The notes under the pieces are model-generated. The model saw only the letters and a list, made by a program, of their open reading frames with translations. It made no database searches and had not been told where the DNA came from. Source: an uncultured Oscillospiraceae bacterium (GTDB lineage: Bacteria > Bacillota > Clostridia > Oscillospirales > Oscillospiraceae). Taken from it: DNA of 14,939 nucleotides. The stretch covers positions 1 through 14,939 of the forward strand of contig CAAEDD010000110.1 of the NCBI GenBank assembly GCA_900754515.1, given 5' to 3'. Positions 1-7,294 of this stretch are shown here, piece after piece. Every line of letters starts with the position of its first letter. Position 1 is the stretch's first letter. The position numbers and the translations under genes are program-made.

Positions 1-21
1 GCTTGCGCGACGCCTCTCCTC

Positions 22-897
22 CTAAAACTCAATATTCCTGCACCAGGGGCTTTTTTGTGCTGTACGCACATTCTGGGGCGGTTCATTCCATGCGTGCGGG
101 AATTTCAGTGTAGCAAAGCGGAAGCTGTCCTGATAAATATTTACCAGATACCTGGGCACTACGGCAACTCCCATCCCCTTCCCTGCCATTGACAGGGATG
201 TGAGCATGCTGGAGGTGGTAAAGGACACATGAGGTATCACCCCGGCCATGGAGCATATGCTGTCTGCCATCTGCCGAATACGCAGTGCTTCAGTGGGCAG
301 TATGAAATGCTTGCTGGACAGCAGGTTTGAGGTACAGACCGGCGGCTCTTTGCCGTTATACATACGCAGATAATCCGGGTCGTCAGGGGATATGGCCAAA
401 AGCAGGGGCTCTTTATATATGGAAATGTAATTCAGATCGCAGTTTTTAAATGGCCTGTGCAGCAGCGCCATATCCAGCTGGCCGCTCTCTACCATGTGTT
501 CAAGAGTTACCGATGATTTCTCCCATAGGCTCAGCTCCACATTGGGAAAGCACTCGTTGTATCGTTTTATAAACTCCGGCAAAAGGACTCCGCCCTGTAT
601 TGCGGTGGTACCAAAATCTATATGGCCGCTTCTGGTAAGGGAGTTTCCGTTTATTTCCGCCTCCGCCTGCTTATAAAGCTCCTCCATTTTTTCCGCTGCA
701 TCCAGATACATAGAGCCGGCTTCCGTAAGGCTGAGTCCTGTCCTGCTGCGCTGGAAAAAAACCGAGCCGTAATCTTCTTCTATGCGGTGCAAAGCTTGGG
801 TCAGTGAAGGCTGCGCAATAAACAGCTGCTCAGCTGCTTTGGTTATGCTTTTATATTTTGCTATGGTTCGAATATACAATATTTCTCTGTTTTCCAT
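22..897 (-). CDS. LysR-family transcriptional regulator (first copy)
   Basis: A DNA-binding regulator of the LysR family, predicted to be cytoplasmic and ligand-responsive. From the chosen start the product is 291 residues, typical for the family. An N-terminal winged helix-turn-helix spans about residues 1-60, with the recognition region around ITKAAEQLFIAQPSLTQ, and is followed by a linker helix and a substrate-binding-like effector domain. An in-frame ATG lies upstream at 948. It is unlikely to be the start because a strong promoter (-35 at 977-982, -10 at 954-959, minus strand) would begin transcription almost on top of it. The ATG at 897 has GGAG three bases upstream, which is close but usable. 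The gene is divergent from the hydratase gene at 1177 and shares a 279-bp control region with it, the classic LysR arrangement, so that operon is its likely target. The effector is unknown. Family call is firm; target is inferred. Confidence 0.93.
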   Translation of the reverse strand: MENREILYIRTIAKYKSITKAAEQLFIAQPSLTQALHRIEEDYGSVFFQRSRTGLSLTEAGSMYLDAAEKMEELYKQAEAEINGNSLTRSGHIDFGTTAIQGGVLLPEFIKRYNECFPNVELSLWEKSSVTLEHMVESGQLDMALLHRPFKNCDLNYISIYKEPLLLAISPDDPDYLRMYNGKEPPVCTSNLLSSKHFILPTEALRIRQMADSICSMAGVIPHVSFTTSSMLTSLSMAGKGMGVAVVPRYLVNIYQDSFRFATLKFPHAWNEPPQNVRTAQKSPWCRNIEF

Positions 898-953
898 ATT
901 CTCCGTGTTGTTCCCTATAGGGCAAAACGTGTGTTTTTCAGATGACATTTGAC

Positions 954-982
954 ATTATATTTGGCCTCTAATTCTTTTTCAA
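954..982 (-). promoter_or_regulatory. Sigma-A type promoter of the first lysR gene
   Basis: Read on the minus strand, a TTGAAA -35 box (977-982) and a perfect TATAAT -10 box (954-959) are separated by 17 bp. Transcription would start near position 947, leaving a leader of about 50 nt before the ATG at 897. This is the strongest promoter-like sequence in the divergent region. Confidence 0.72.
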
Positions 983-1040
983 GTAATGTTTTAACCAAAA
1001 TGTTCTACTTAAAGGTGTGCAAATTAACTATGGTCAATGT

Positions 1041-1053
1041 TACTTATTAAGTA
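1041..1053. promoter_or_regulatory. Candidate LysR operator (T-N11-A dyad)
   Basis: TACTTATTAAGTA is a perfect 6+1+6 dyad and fits the T-N11-A LysR box. It sits two bases upstream of the putative hydratase -35 hexamer. Further TACTT/AAGTA half-sites occur at 981-985 and 1006-1010. The role as a binding site for the divergent LysR protein is inferred from position and symmetry only. Confidence 0.42.
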
Positions 1054-1054
1054 T

Positions 1055-1083
1055 TTGAACATCTGCTGTGTTTGGAATATTCT
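1055..1083 (+). promoter_or_regulatory. Putative promoter of the hydratase-DUF1847 operon
   Basis: TTGAAC (1055-1060) and TATTCT (1078-1083) are separated by 17 bp. Each matches consensus at four of six positions. Such a weak promoter would fit activator dependence, and a dyad lies directly upstream. Start of transcription would be near 1090, giving a leader of about 85 nt. Confidence 0.45.
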
Positions 1084-1176
1084 AAGTATAAGCAGGCCCG
1101 ATCGGCATATATAAGAAGGTGCATCCCGCCTATACCGGTCGATCCGCACGGATAAAAAGAAAAGGAGAAACCTCAT

Positions 1177-3432
1177 ATGGTCAAACTTATTAACAGCCCG
1201 GTTATACTTGGTTCGGAAGGGCTGGCGCCTCTTCAGGACACAGGCGCACTGGACGCCGGGCGGGGCAAGACCCTTGCCTACAGGATAATTTCTGCTCACA
1301 ATGTCTCCGGAAGCAAGGAGCTCAAGCTCAAATTTGACTCTCTGATTTCCCACGATATAACCTATGTGGGAATAATCCAGACTGCACGGGCAAGCGGCCT
1401 TAAAGAATTTTCCATTCCCTATGTGCTTACCAGCTGCCATAACAGTCTTTGTGCCGTAGGCGGCACCATCAACAGAGACGACCACATGTTCGGTATGTCC
1501 GCCTGTGAAAAATACGGCGGCATTTTTGTACCGGCCAACCAGTCCGTTATCCACTCTTATGCCAGGGAAGAGCTCTCCGGCTGCGGCAGGATGGTGTTAG
1601 GCTCCGACTCCCACACCCGTTATGGTGCTCTGGGCACCATGGGCGTGGGAGAAGGCGGCGGTGAACTGGTAAAGCAGCTGCTAAACCGCACCTATGACAT
1701 TACCCCGCCGCCGGTCATTGCCGTGTGGCTGGAGGGCGCTCCGCGCCATGGCGTAGGCCCTCAGGATATAGCCCTGGCATTGGTCGGTGCTGTGTTCTCA
1801 AGCGGATTCGTCAAAAATAAAGTTCTGGAATTTATTGGCCCTGGAGTCTCCAATTTGTCGGTGGACTTCCGCAACGGCATAGACGTCATGACTACCGAGA
1901 CCACCTGTCTGAGCTCCATCTGGCGCACCGATGAAAAGGTAAAAAAATATTTTGAAATACATGGCCGCCCGGATGCATACAGCCAACTGGACCCGGAGGA
2001 CGGAGCCTGCTACGACGGCGCCGTTGTAATAGACCTGTCCAGCATCGAGCCAATGATCGCCATGCCTTTTCACCCAAGCAATGTGTATACGATACGGGAG
2101 TTTCTGGAAAATCCCGAAGATATACTGGCAGAGGTTGAAAAAAAGGCTCAAAAGCAGATCGCAAATCCCGCCCTCCACCTGGATCTGCGCAGTAAGCTCC
2201 ACAACGGTCGCTTCCGCGTAGATCAGGCAGATATCGCCGGCTGCTCCGGCGGCAGCTTTGAAAACCTTGTCCATGCCTCCCGTATTATGGACGGAAAAGC
2301 CATACCCAACGAATTCTTTACAATGAGCATATATCCCGCCAGCAACCCCGTATACATGGAGCTTATAAGAAGCGGATATATCCAAAAGCTGATATCCTCC
2401 GGTGCAATAATCAAGCCTGCCTTCTGCGGGCCCTGTTTTGGAGCCGGCGACGTACCGGCAAACGGCTCCATAGCTATACGCCACACTACTCGCAACTTCC
2501 CCAACAGAGAGGGCTCCAAACCTGCAGAAATGCAGCTGTCCTCCGTGGCGTTGATGGATGCCAGGTCCATTGCCGCTACCGCCGTAAATGGCGGCTATCT
2601 GCTGCCCGCCACCGAGGTGGATTACGACGACTCCGCTCCTGAATACCGCTTTGACCCCTCAATTTACGCAAAAACAGTCTACAATGGGTTCGGAAATCCC
2701 AAGCCCGACACCCAGTTGCGTCTGGGGCCCAACATCACCGACTGGCCGAAAATGCGGGCACTGGAAAAGAATGTACTGCTGGAAGTCTGTTCCGTCATTC
2801 CGGATGCGGTCACAACCACCGATGAGCTTATTCCTTCCGGAGATACCTCATCCTATCGCTCCAACCCCATCCGCATGTCCGACTTCACCCTCATGCGCCG
2901 TGACCCGGATTACGTAGGCAGGGCAAAGAAAGTACAACAGCTGGAACTTGCCCGTGAGAACGGTGATTTTGGCTGCGGGCTTGCAGACATCTATAAAAAA
3001 CTTGTAAATGCCGGTGTGATAGATTCGACAGAAGGTTTCTGGAACCACACTGAATTCGGCAGTGTTGTCTGCTCCAAGCGCCCCGGAGACGGATCTGCCC
3101 GAGAGCAGGCGGCCTCATGCCAGAGGGTACTTGGCGGTCTGGCCAATATATGCGTTGAATATGCCACCAAGCGCTACCGCTCCAACCTGGTAAACTGGGG
3201 TATGCTGCCCTTTACCTGGACTCCCGACCTCACCGACAGGCTCAGCAACGGGGATTATATCTACATACCGGATATACTCGATGCGGTAAAATCCTGCGCC
3301 TCCAAAGTTGAGGCCTGGCTGGTAAAGGCCAACGGCAGCGCGGAAAAGATATGTCTCGAGCTTAAAGGCCTGGCTGCCGACGAGGCAGATATAATAGCGG
3401 CAGGTTGCCTTATAAATTACTACTCATGCTGA
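1177..3432 (+). CDS. Aconitase-superfamily hydratase, YbhJ type
   Basis: A 751-residue member of the aconitase superfamily, close in length to E. coli YbhJ (about 750 residues), whose substrate is not established. Aconitase hallmarks are visible: GSDSHTRYG at about 142-150, GCSGGS with Cys356, and CGPC with Cys417 and Cys420. These three cysteines are the expected [4Fe-4S] ligands, so a hydro-lyase acting on a di- or tricarboxylate is likely. The swivel-like C-terminal domain occupies about residues 520-700. The ATG is preceded by AAAGGAG at a nine-base spacing. The gene is divergent from a lysR gene and followed by a DUF1847 gene, with an inverted repeat in the gap. As known for E. coli, ybhJ also lies in a cluster with the LysR gene ybhD. 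Family assignment is strong. The substrate is unknown; neighbouring citrate lyase genes suggest citrate, aconitate, citramalate or a related acid. Confidence 0.9.
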   Translation: MVKLINSPVILGSEGLAPLQDTGALDAGRGKTLAYRIISAHNVSGSKELKLKFDSLISHDITYVGIIQTARASGLKEFSIPYVLTSCHNSLCAVGGTINRDDHMFGMSACEKYGGIFVPANQSVIHSYAREELSGCGRMVLGSDSHTRYGALGTMGVGEGGGELVKQLLNRTYDITPPPVIAVWLEGAPRHGVGPQDIALALVGAVFSSGFVKNKVLEFIGPGVSNLSVDFRNGIDVMTTETTCLSSIWRTDEKVKKYFEIHGRPDAYSQLDPEDGACYDGAVVIDLSSIEPMIAMPFHPSNVYTIREFLENPEDILAEVEKKAQKQIANPALHLDLRSKLHNGRFRVDQADIAGCSGGSFENLVHASRIMDGKAIPNEFFTMSIYPASNPVYMELIRSGYIQKLISSGAIIKPAFCGPCFGAGDVPANGSIAIRHTTRNFPNREGSKPAEMQLSSVALMDARSIAATAVNGGYLLPATEVDYDDSAPEYRFDPSIYAKTVYNGFGNPKPDTQLRLGPNITDWPKMRALEKNVLLEVCSVIPDAVTTTDELIPSGDTSSYRSNPIRMSDFTLMRRDPDYVGRAKKVQQLELARENGDFGCGLADIYKKLVNAGVIDSTEGFWNHTEFGSVVCSKRPGDGSAREQAASCQRVLGGLANICVEYATKRYRSNLVNWGMLPFTWTPDLTDRLSNGDYIYIPDILDAVKSCASKVEAWLVKANGSAEKICLELKGLAADEADIIAAGCLINYYSC

Positions 3433-3437
3433 AATTT

Positions 3438-3475
3438 TTTTGCGCACTGCGGCCTTTTCACCGCAGTGCGCAAAA
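3438..3475 (+). other. Intercistronic stem-loop next to a ribosome binding site
   Basis: The arms at 3441-3452 and 3461-3472 are a perfect 12-bp inverted repeat with an eight-base loop. Three more T-A pairs extend it to 3438 and 3475. The GGG of the following Shine-Dalgarno (3476-3478) faces T residues 3435-3437 and could pair by G-U wobble. No T-run follows the stem, so it is not a standard terminator. It may stabilise the mRNA end or tune translation of the DUF1847 gene. Confidence 0.65.
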
Positions 3476-3487
3476 GGGAGGATACAT

Positions 3488-4078
3488 ATGTTGTACTGCG
3501 CAGCCTGCACAGTGAAAAACTGTGCCCGCAAAATGGGTACCGAAGGCGAGTATCCCCGGGGCTGCCCCTCTGCGCTTCCGGAAACAGCCGGATACCTGGC
3601 AGAATATGGCAACCCGTTGGACATGAAGATGGCCAGAAGTTCGGCTCTGTGCAGTCCTGACCACAGCGAGGGCCGTATTCTTAAGACCATTCGCTTTGCC
3701 ATGGAATGCGGCTTTAAAAAGCTGGGGCTTGCCTTCTGCGTCACATACAAAGAGGAGGCAGCCCAGCTGAACAGGCTTCTCCGGGACAGTGGCTTTCAGG
3801 TGGAGAGCGTTGTCTGCAAAGTGGGTCACTGCAGCAGAGCTGAGGTGCTGGGTGTCCCGGAATCGTCCAACGCCATGTGCAATCCCATTGCTCAGGCTGA
3901 GCTCCTCAATAAAGCCGGTACGGAGCTCAATATTGCTCTTTGCCTGTGCGTCGGCCATGACTCCCTTTTTATACGCCATTCCAAAGCGCCGGTAACAGTG
4001 GTCGCCGCAAAAGATCACGTATACGACAATGCCCCCTTGGAGTATCTCAGAGAGCTGGCTCGCCGTGAGACCAAATAG
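3488..4078 (+). CDS. DUF1847 family cysteine-rich protein
   Basis: A 196-residue protein recognised as DUF1847, a family of unknown function found mostly in anaerobes and sometimes named metal-binding from its cysteines. It holds twelve cysteines. The N-terminal set is C4-x2-C7-x4-C12 followed by C26. Other cysteines are C55, C74, C84, C110, C115, C131, C152 and C154. No signal peptide or membrane segment is seen, so a cytoplasmic location is likely. The start at 3488 is chosen over an in-frame ATG at 3440 because the latter lies in the stem-loop, while 3488 follows GGGAGG at a good distance. It lies 55 bp after the hydratase gene and before a terminator, so the two form an operon. A role in metal or Fe-S supply to the hydratase is only a guess. 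Product family is fairly sure; function is unknown. Confidence 0.85.
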   Translation: MLYCAACTVKNCARKMGTEGEYPRGCPSALPETAGYLAEYGNPLDMKMARSSALCSPDHSEGRILKTIRFAMECGFKKLGLAFCVTYKEEAAQLNRLLRDSGFQVESVVCKVGHCSRAEVLGVPESSNAMCNPIAQAELLNKAGTELNIALCLCVGHDSLFIRHSKAPVTVVAAKDHVYDNAPLEYLRELARRETK

Positions 4079-4107
4079 AATCAATCCTAAAACCAACGCC
4101 ATGTTAC

Positions 4108-4157
4108 AACCCGGACACAGAGAGAATAGCCTTTCTCTCCGCGTCCGGGTTTTCCGA
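4108..4157 (+). terminator. Rho-independent terminator after the hydratase-DUF1847 operon
   Basis: The outer arms AACCCGGAC (4108-4116) and GTCCGGGTT (4143-4151) pair perfectly. An inner stem GAGAGAA (4120-4126) pairs with TTCTCTC (4133-4139). A T-rich tract follows on the plus strand (4150-4153, then T-rich sequence to about 4177). Read in the opposite direction no T-run follows, so it mainly serves the plus-strand operon. Confidence 0.85.
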
Positions 4158-4235
4158 CTTTCTTTGTTTATTTTTTTATTCCAATCATATCTGCTGCTTT
4201 ATCAAATTGGTTTTCTTTTACGCCCATAAAGTTTC

Positions 4236-5612
4236 TCAGGGATGCAGCAAAGATATTATTTCTCCGGCCCCCGCCATATTTTCAAATCCGTTTACTTTCT
4301 CCAGGATGGCATCTATATGCTCCGGGCTGTAGAGAGCAGACAGGTTGTCATGAAGCTTGCGGCTTACGGCAGTTGTATCCAGAGGATTTTGAGCCGTGCC
4401 TGTCTCATAGCGCTGGTCCATGGCGAATGAGCGTCCGTCCTTCAGTTTAACAGTGAGATAACCGGGGAAATAGCCCGGATTGCGCTTGCTATCATCATCT
4501 ACACACTGTATCCGGTCCATCAGGGCCTGGATTTCCGGGTCTTCAGCGTACTTCATGTCTATCTGTGCGGTGCCCACCTTATGGAGCTTTGCCGCAATGG
4601 CCAGCACATAGGGCAGGCTGAAGCGCATTATGTAGTCGCTGGATGGTCTGACCTTTGTCTCCCTTGGTACGCACACGATGGGATAACAGCGGCTCTCAAT
4701 ACGGCACTCAGCGCTTTCAATATCCTCCGCTGAAAAGCCTTCCTGCTCTATCAGTTTCAGCATACAGTCTATGAAGGAATGGGTCATGTGGCACACCGGA
4801 TAGAGCTTGACAGTTATATCCTTTATATGCCAGGTCTTACCTATATCTTCAAAGGCTTCCTCCAGACCATCCACAGCACCAAAGTGGGTCATCCAAAGGC
4901 CGAACCTGCCTTCAAATATTTTTTGCGGACCTATAAATCCGTTTCTGGCCAAACTCAAGGCGTACTGAGCGCTGTGGCATCCCCAGCCGGGATGTATTTT
5001 CTTTGACCAACTACCATCCTGAAGAAACTCCTGCACTGCGGCAGCCTGGCTGCCGCAGATTCCAAGGGCATTTATCAGCGTTTCCCTGCTGTCCCCCATA
5101 AGCTTTGCCGCCACACACGCAGAAGCAAAGGGGGCAAGTATGCCTGTAGCATGATATCCCATGTCATGAAAACGGCCCTTTGCGGCAAGAGCCAGTCTGA
5201 TTATTACTTCCCATCCGCAAATAATAGCCTCCAGCATCTGCCGTCCGCTTGCTCCGGCGGCTTCCCCCACAGTAACTGCTGTAGCAACAACAGCAGCGCT
5301 TGGGTGAACAAGTCCAGCCACGTATGTATCGTCAAAATCGTTGCCGTGAATGAGGGCAGCATTGTACAGGGCAGCATCAGCCATAGAGGCTTTGCTATCT
5401 GTGCCCCACAGGGTAGACTGAGGAGCTGATCCCATTGAAAGCACGGTCTCACGTATTGCTCTAGCGTGCTCCATATTCTGGCATGACATGGCTACACCAA
5501 AGGTGTCAGCCAGCAACAGCTTGCCGTGATTAATGGCATTCTCAGGTACATCGCTGAGCTTCATCGACATTGTAAAGTCTGCAATTTTACGGGATATGGT
5601 ATCCGATGGCAT
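4236..5612 (-). CDS. MmgE/PrpD family protein
   Basis: A 458-residue cytoplasmic protein of the MmgE/PrpD family. The family includes 2-methylcitrate dehydratase, cis-aconitate decarboxylase and iminodisuccinate epimerase. Family-type segments are visible: NDFDDTYVAGLVHPSA at about 91-106 with His103, a GYHATGILAPFA stretch near 152-163, and WSKKIHPGWGCHSA at about 202-215, where K204/K205 and H207 lie in the conserved active-site region. The ATG at 5612 is chosen over 5651 because AAAGGAGAG lies seven bases before it. The gene converges on the DUF1847 gene and is divergent from the TRAP transporter genes. With those neighbours a role in handling an imported carboxylic acid, by dehydration, isomerisation or decarboxylation, is plausible. 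The exact reaction cannot be told from sequence, since this family is poor at predicting substrate. Confidence 0.9.
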   Translation of the reverse strand: MPSDTISRKIADFTMSMKLSDVPENAINHGKLLLADTFGVAMSCQNMEHARAIRETVLSMGSAPQSTLWGTDSKASMADAALYNAALIHGNDFDDTYVAGLVHPSAAVVATAVTVGEAAGASGRQMLEAIICGWEVIIRLALAAKGRFHDMGYHATGILAPFASACVAAKLMGDSRETLINALGICGSQAAAVQEFLQDGSWSKKIHPGWGCHSAQYALSLARNGFIGPQKIFEGRFGLWMTHFGAVDGLEEAFEDIGKTWHIKDITVKLYPVCHMTHSFIDCMLKLIEQEGFSAEDIESAECRIESRCYPIVCVPRETKVRPSSDYIMRFSLPYVLAIAAKLHKVGTAQIDMKYAEDPEIQALMDRIQCVDDDSKRNPGYFPGYLTVKLKDGRSFAMDQRYETGTAQNPLDTTAVSRKLHDNLSALYSPEHIDAILEKVNGFENMAGAGEIISLLHP

Positions 5613-6181
5613 TGTTTTCTCTCCTTTTGGATAAAGTTTTCCAGTTCGCATTTAAATTTTATCCACAGAGAAAAGTCTCGTCCAATATCTCTTTCGCCTT
5701 TTGATAATTGGAATTTTGCACGGTCTTCACAACAAACGATGTCATCAGCTTTGCATGGCACTTCCAGAGCCGGAAAATTTATCTGAAAAATGGAATTAAA
5801 AGGAATTAATTTCCTATGGTTTTTTGGTGTATAATGTAAGCACCGCTTATACAGAGTCATGCATTCCAGTCAGCTGAAATTAATAAAATATACGCTATAC
5901 ATTGGTTAAATTGGTCTTTTATGAATTTTATTGCTGCTCAAAATTTTTTTAGAAAAAACTTTTGCCGAGTCGTCGCCTGAAAGTCTTTGTAAAATCATAG
6001 CTCATAAGGAATGTTGCAGTTTTCCTATAATTAGTTCGCAGAAAAAATATTTGTAAAATGACAGTTTATGAATTAATTTGTATATAGGCAGATTGAGACA
6101 ACATATGCGCAGTGTGGCCGACTGCAAACATGTGGTTCAACTCTCAGCATGGAATAATAAACAATTGAAAGGAAGTAAAAG
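5613..6181. other. Long AT-rich divergent control region without genes
   Basis: This 569-bp stretch separates the MmgE/PrpD gene (minus) from the TAXI transporter genes (plus). No convincing coding frame was found: short frames lack ribosome binding sites and family features. It contains a tandem GGAATTAA repeat at 10-bp period (5792-5799 and 5802-5809), a lone TATAAT at 5830-5835 with no good -35, a double ATTGGT (5901-5906 and 5910-5915), and the likely transporter promoter at 6058-6086. No clear promoter for the minus-strand gene was identified. Confidence 0.6.
6058..6086 (+). promoter_or_regulatory. Putative promoter of the TAXI-TRAP genes
   Basis: ATGACA (6058-6063, five of six consensus positions) and TATATA (6081-6086, four of six) are separated by 17 bp in an AT-rich context. 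Transcription would start near 6093, leaving a leader of about 90 nt before the ATG at 6182. A small GCAGT/ACTGC hairpin (6109-6125) lies in that leader. Confidence 0.5.
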
Positions 6182-7207
6182 ATGAAAAAAATTATTGCAA
6201 TAATGCTGGTTCTTTCCATGGCGTTTGCAATTTGTGCTTGCGGCAATTCCACCGGCGATTCCGCACAGACCGATACGCAGGATACATCCGGCAGCAATAC
6301 GGCTGCCGAGTCCACAGGCAGCAGTGATAAGCGGCAAATCACTATGGGTACAGCTACCACCGGTGGATTTACCTACATCTATGGTGCTGCTGTCGCTGAG
6401 ATAATCAACAAATACTGCACCGACATTAACGTAACCGCAACCATCACTACCGGCGGTACCGAGAATATGTACAATATCATGGGCGGCGAGATGGAGATGG
6501 GCATTGCCGGTGTCAATATAGTTTCAGACTTCTACAACGGTGATGAAGAAGAGGGAATTGAGCCCCAGAGCAACCTGAGGACCCTCTGGGCCTCCAAATC
6601 CACCTGCGCAAGCGTTATCGTCCCCACTGACAGCTCTTACCAGAACCTGGATGATCTTCTTGGAAAGAAGATTTCCATCGGCAACCAGGGCGGTTCCGCC
6701 TATGAAGCCATCCTCCTCATTCTGGATGCACTGGGATATGACGAAGATGACTTTGACCTCCAGTATCTGACCATGGAAGAGTCTAAGGATGCCATGATCA
6801 TGGGCAATATCGACGCATTCTTTACCTGCACCACTGATCCTCACTCCGCTATGACCGAGCTGTTCTCCAGCGGAGACTACAGATTCCTGGAGTGGACCGA
6901 CGAGCAGCTGGAGCAGATTAAAGCCGGCATTCCCTACATGGCTCCCAGTATACGTCCCGCCGGAACTTACAATGGCCAGGAAACTGACCTTGTTTCCCTG
7001 GGCAGCCCCTATATCATTGTTGTTACCGAAGAATTCCCCGAGGAGATCGCCTACGAGATAGCCAAGTGCCTGGATGAGCACTACGAAGAGCTGTTAGAAA
7101 TTGCTTCCTCCTGTGAAGGCTCTACACTCGCTCACACGGTAGAGTCCGTTTATATTCCTCTGCATCCCGGCGTGGAGAAATATGCACAGGAACAGGGCCT
7201 GCTCTAA
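6182..7207 (+). CDS. TAXI-family TRAP transporter substrate-binding lipoprotein
   Basis: A 341-residue extracytoplasmic binding protein of the TAXI subgroup of TRAP transporters. It would capture an organic acid outside the membrane and deliver it to the permease. A lipoprotein signal is visible: MKK, a hydrophobic stretch, then a lipobox ICAC with the lipid-bearing Cys20. A Gly/Ser/Thr/Asp-rich linker runs to about residue 50. TAXI-type segments follow: MGTATTGGFTYIYGAAVAEI at about 55-74, TTGGTENMYNIMGGEMEMGIAG at about 89-110, and a KISIGNQGGSAYEA segment at about 163-176. The ribosome binding site AAAGGAAG precedes the ATG. It is followed, after an attenuator-like hairpin, by the fused permease. 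Ile codons are mostly ATC and ATT (25 of 30), unlike citF, consistent with high expression. The ligand is unknown; the neighbouring enzymes suggest a di- or tricarboxylate. Confidence 0.93.
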   Translation: MKKIIAIMLVLSMAFAICACGNSTGDSAQTDTQDTSGSNTAAESTGSSDKRQITMGTATTGGFTYIYGAAVAEIINKYCTDINVTATITTGGTENMYNIMGGEMEMGIAGVNIVSDFYNGDEEEGIEPQSNLRTLWASKSTCASVIVPTDSSYQNLDDLLGKKISIGNQGGSAYEAILLILDALGYDEDDFDLQYLTMEESKDAMIMGNIDAFFTCTTDPHSAMTELFSSGDYRFLEWTDEQLEQIKAGIPYMAPSIRPAGTYNGQETDLVSLGSPYIIVVTEEFPEEIAYEIAKCLDEHYEELLEIASSCEGSTLAHTVESVYIPLHPGVEKYAQEQGLL

Positions 7208-7221
7208 GCCGGGTCATGGTC

Positions 7222-7263
7222 GGGAAAGAGCGCCAAGCTGTAATGGCGAGGCGCCCTTTTTTT
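7222..7263 (+). terminator. Attenuator-type rho-independent terminator inside the transporter operon
   Basis: GCGCC (7230-7234) pairs with GGCGC (7250-7254). After one A-C mismatch the stem continues with G7228-C7256 and A-T pairs into a run of seven T (7257-7263). The intact T-run makes it a plausible partial terminator between the binding-protein and permease genes. It would lower permease expression relative to the binding protein. Confidence 0.7.
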
Positions 7264-7294
7264 AGATACCTTTGGAACATAGGAGATTTTTTGT

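Noticed and set aside
12..23. AGGAGG-like sequence on the minus strand at the stop codon of the first lysR gene, possibly the ribosome binding site of a further gene
   Set aside because: No start codon lies within range inside the window, so a downstream gene cannot be supported.
1798..2484. Minus-strand open frame of 228 codons inside the hydratase gene
   Set aside because: It is wholly antisense to a strongly supported aconitase-family gene, has no ribosome binding site and shows no recognisable domain.
3441..3472. Inverted repeat after the hydratase gene as a transcription terminator
   Set aside because: It is followed by AAAAGGG rather than a T-run, and a clear terminator follows the next gene.
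3458..4102. Minus-strand open frame of 214 codons opposite the DUF1847 gene
   Set aside because: Mirror of the real gene; the plus-strand product has family-typical cysteines and a good ribosome binding site, the minus frame has neither.
5830..5835. TATAAT as the main promoter of the transporter genes
   Set aside because: It has no recognisable -35 at 16-18 bp and would create a leader of about 345 nt; the pair at 6058-6086 is better placed.
5561..5860. Minus-strand open frame upstream of and overlapping the MmgE/PrpD start
   Set aside because: No ribosome binding site, no family resemblance, and it runs through the start region of the real gene.
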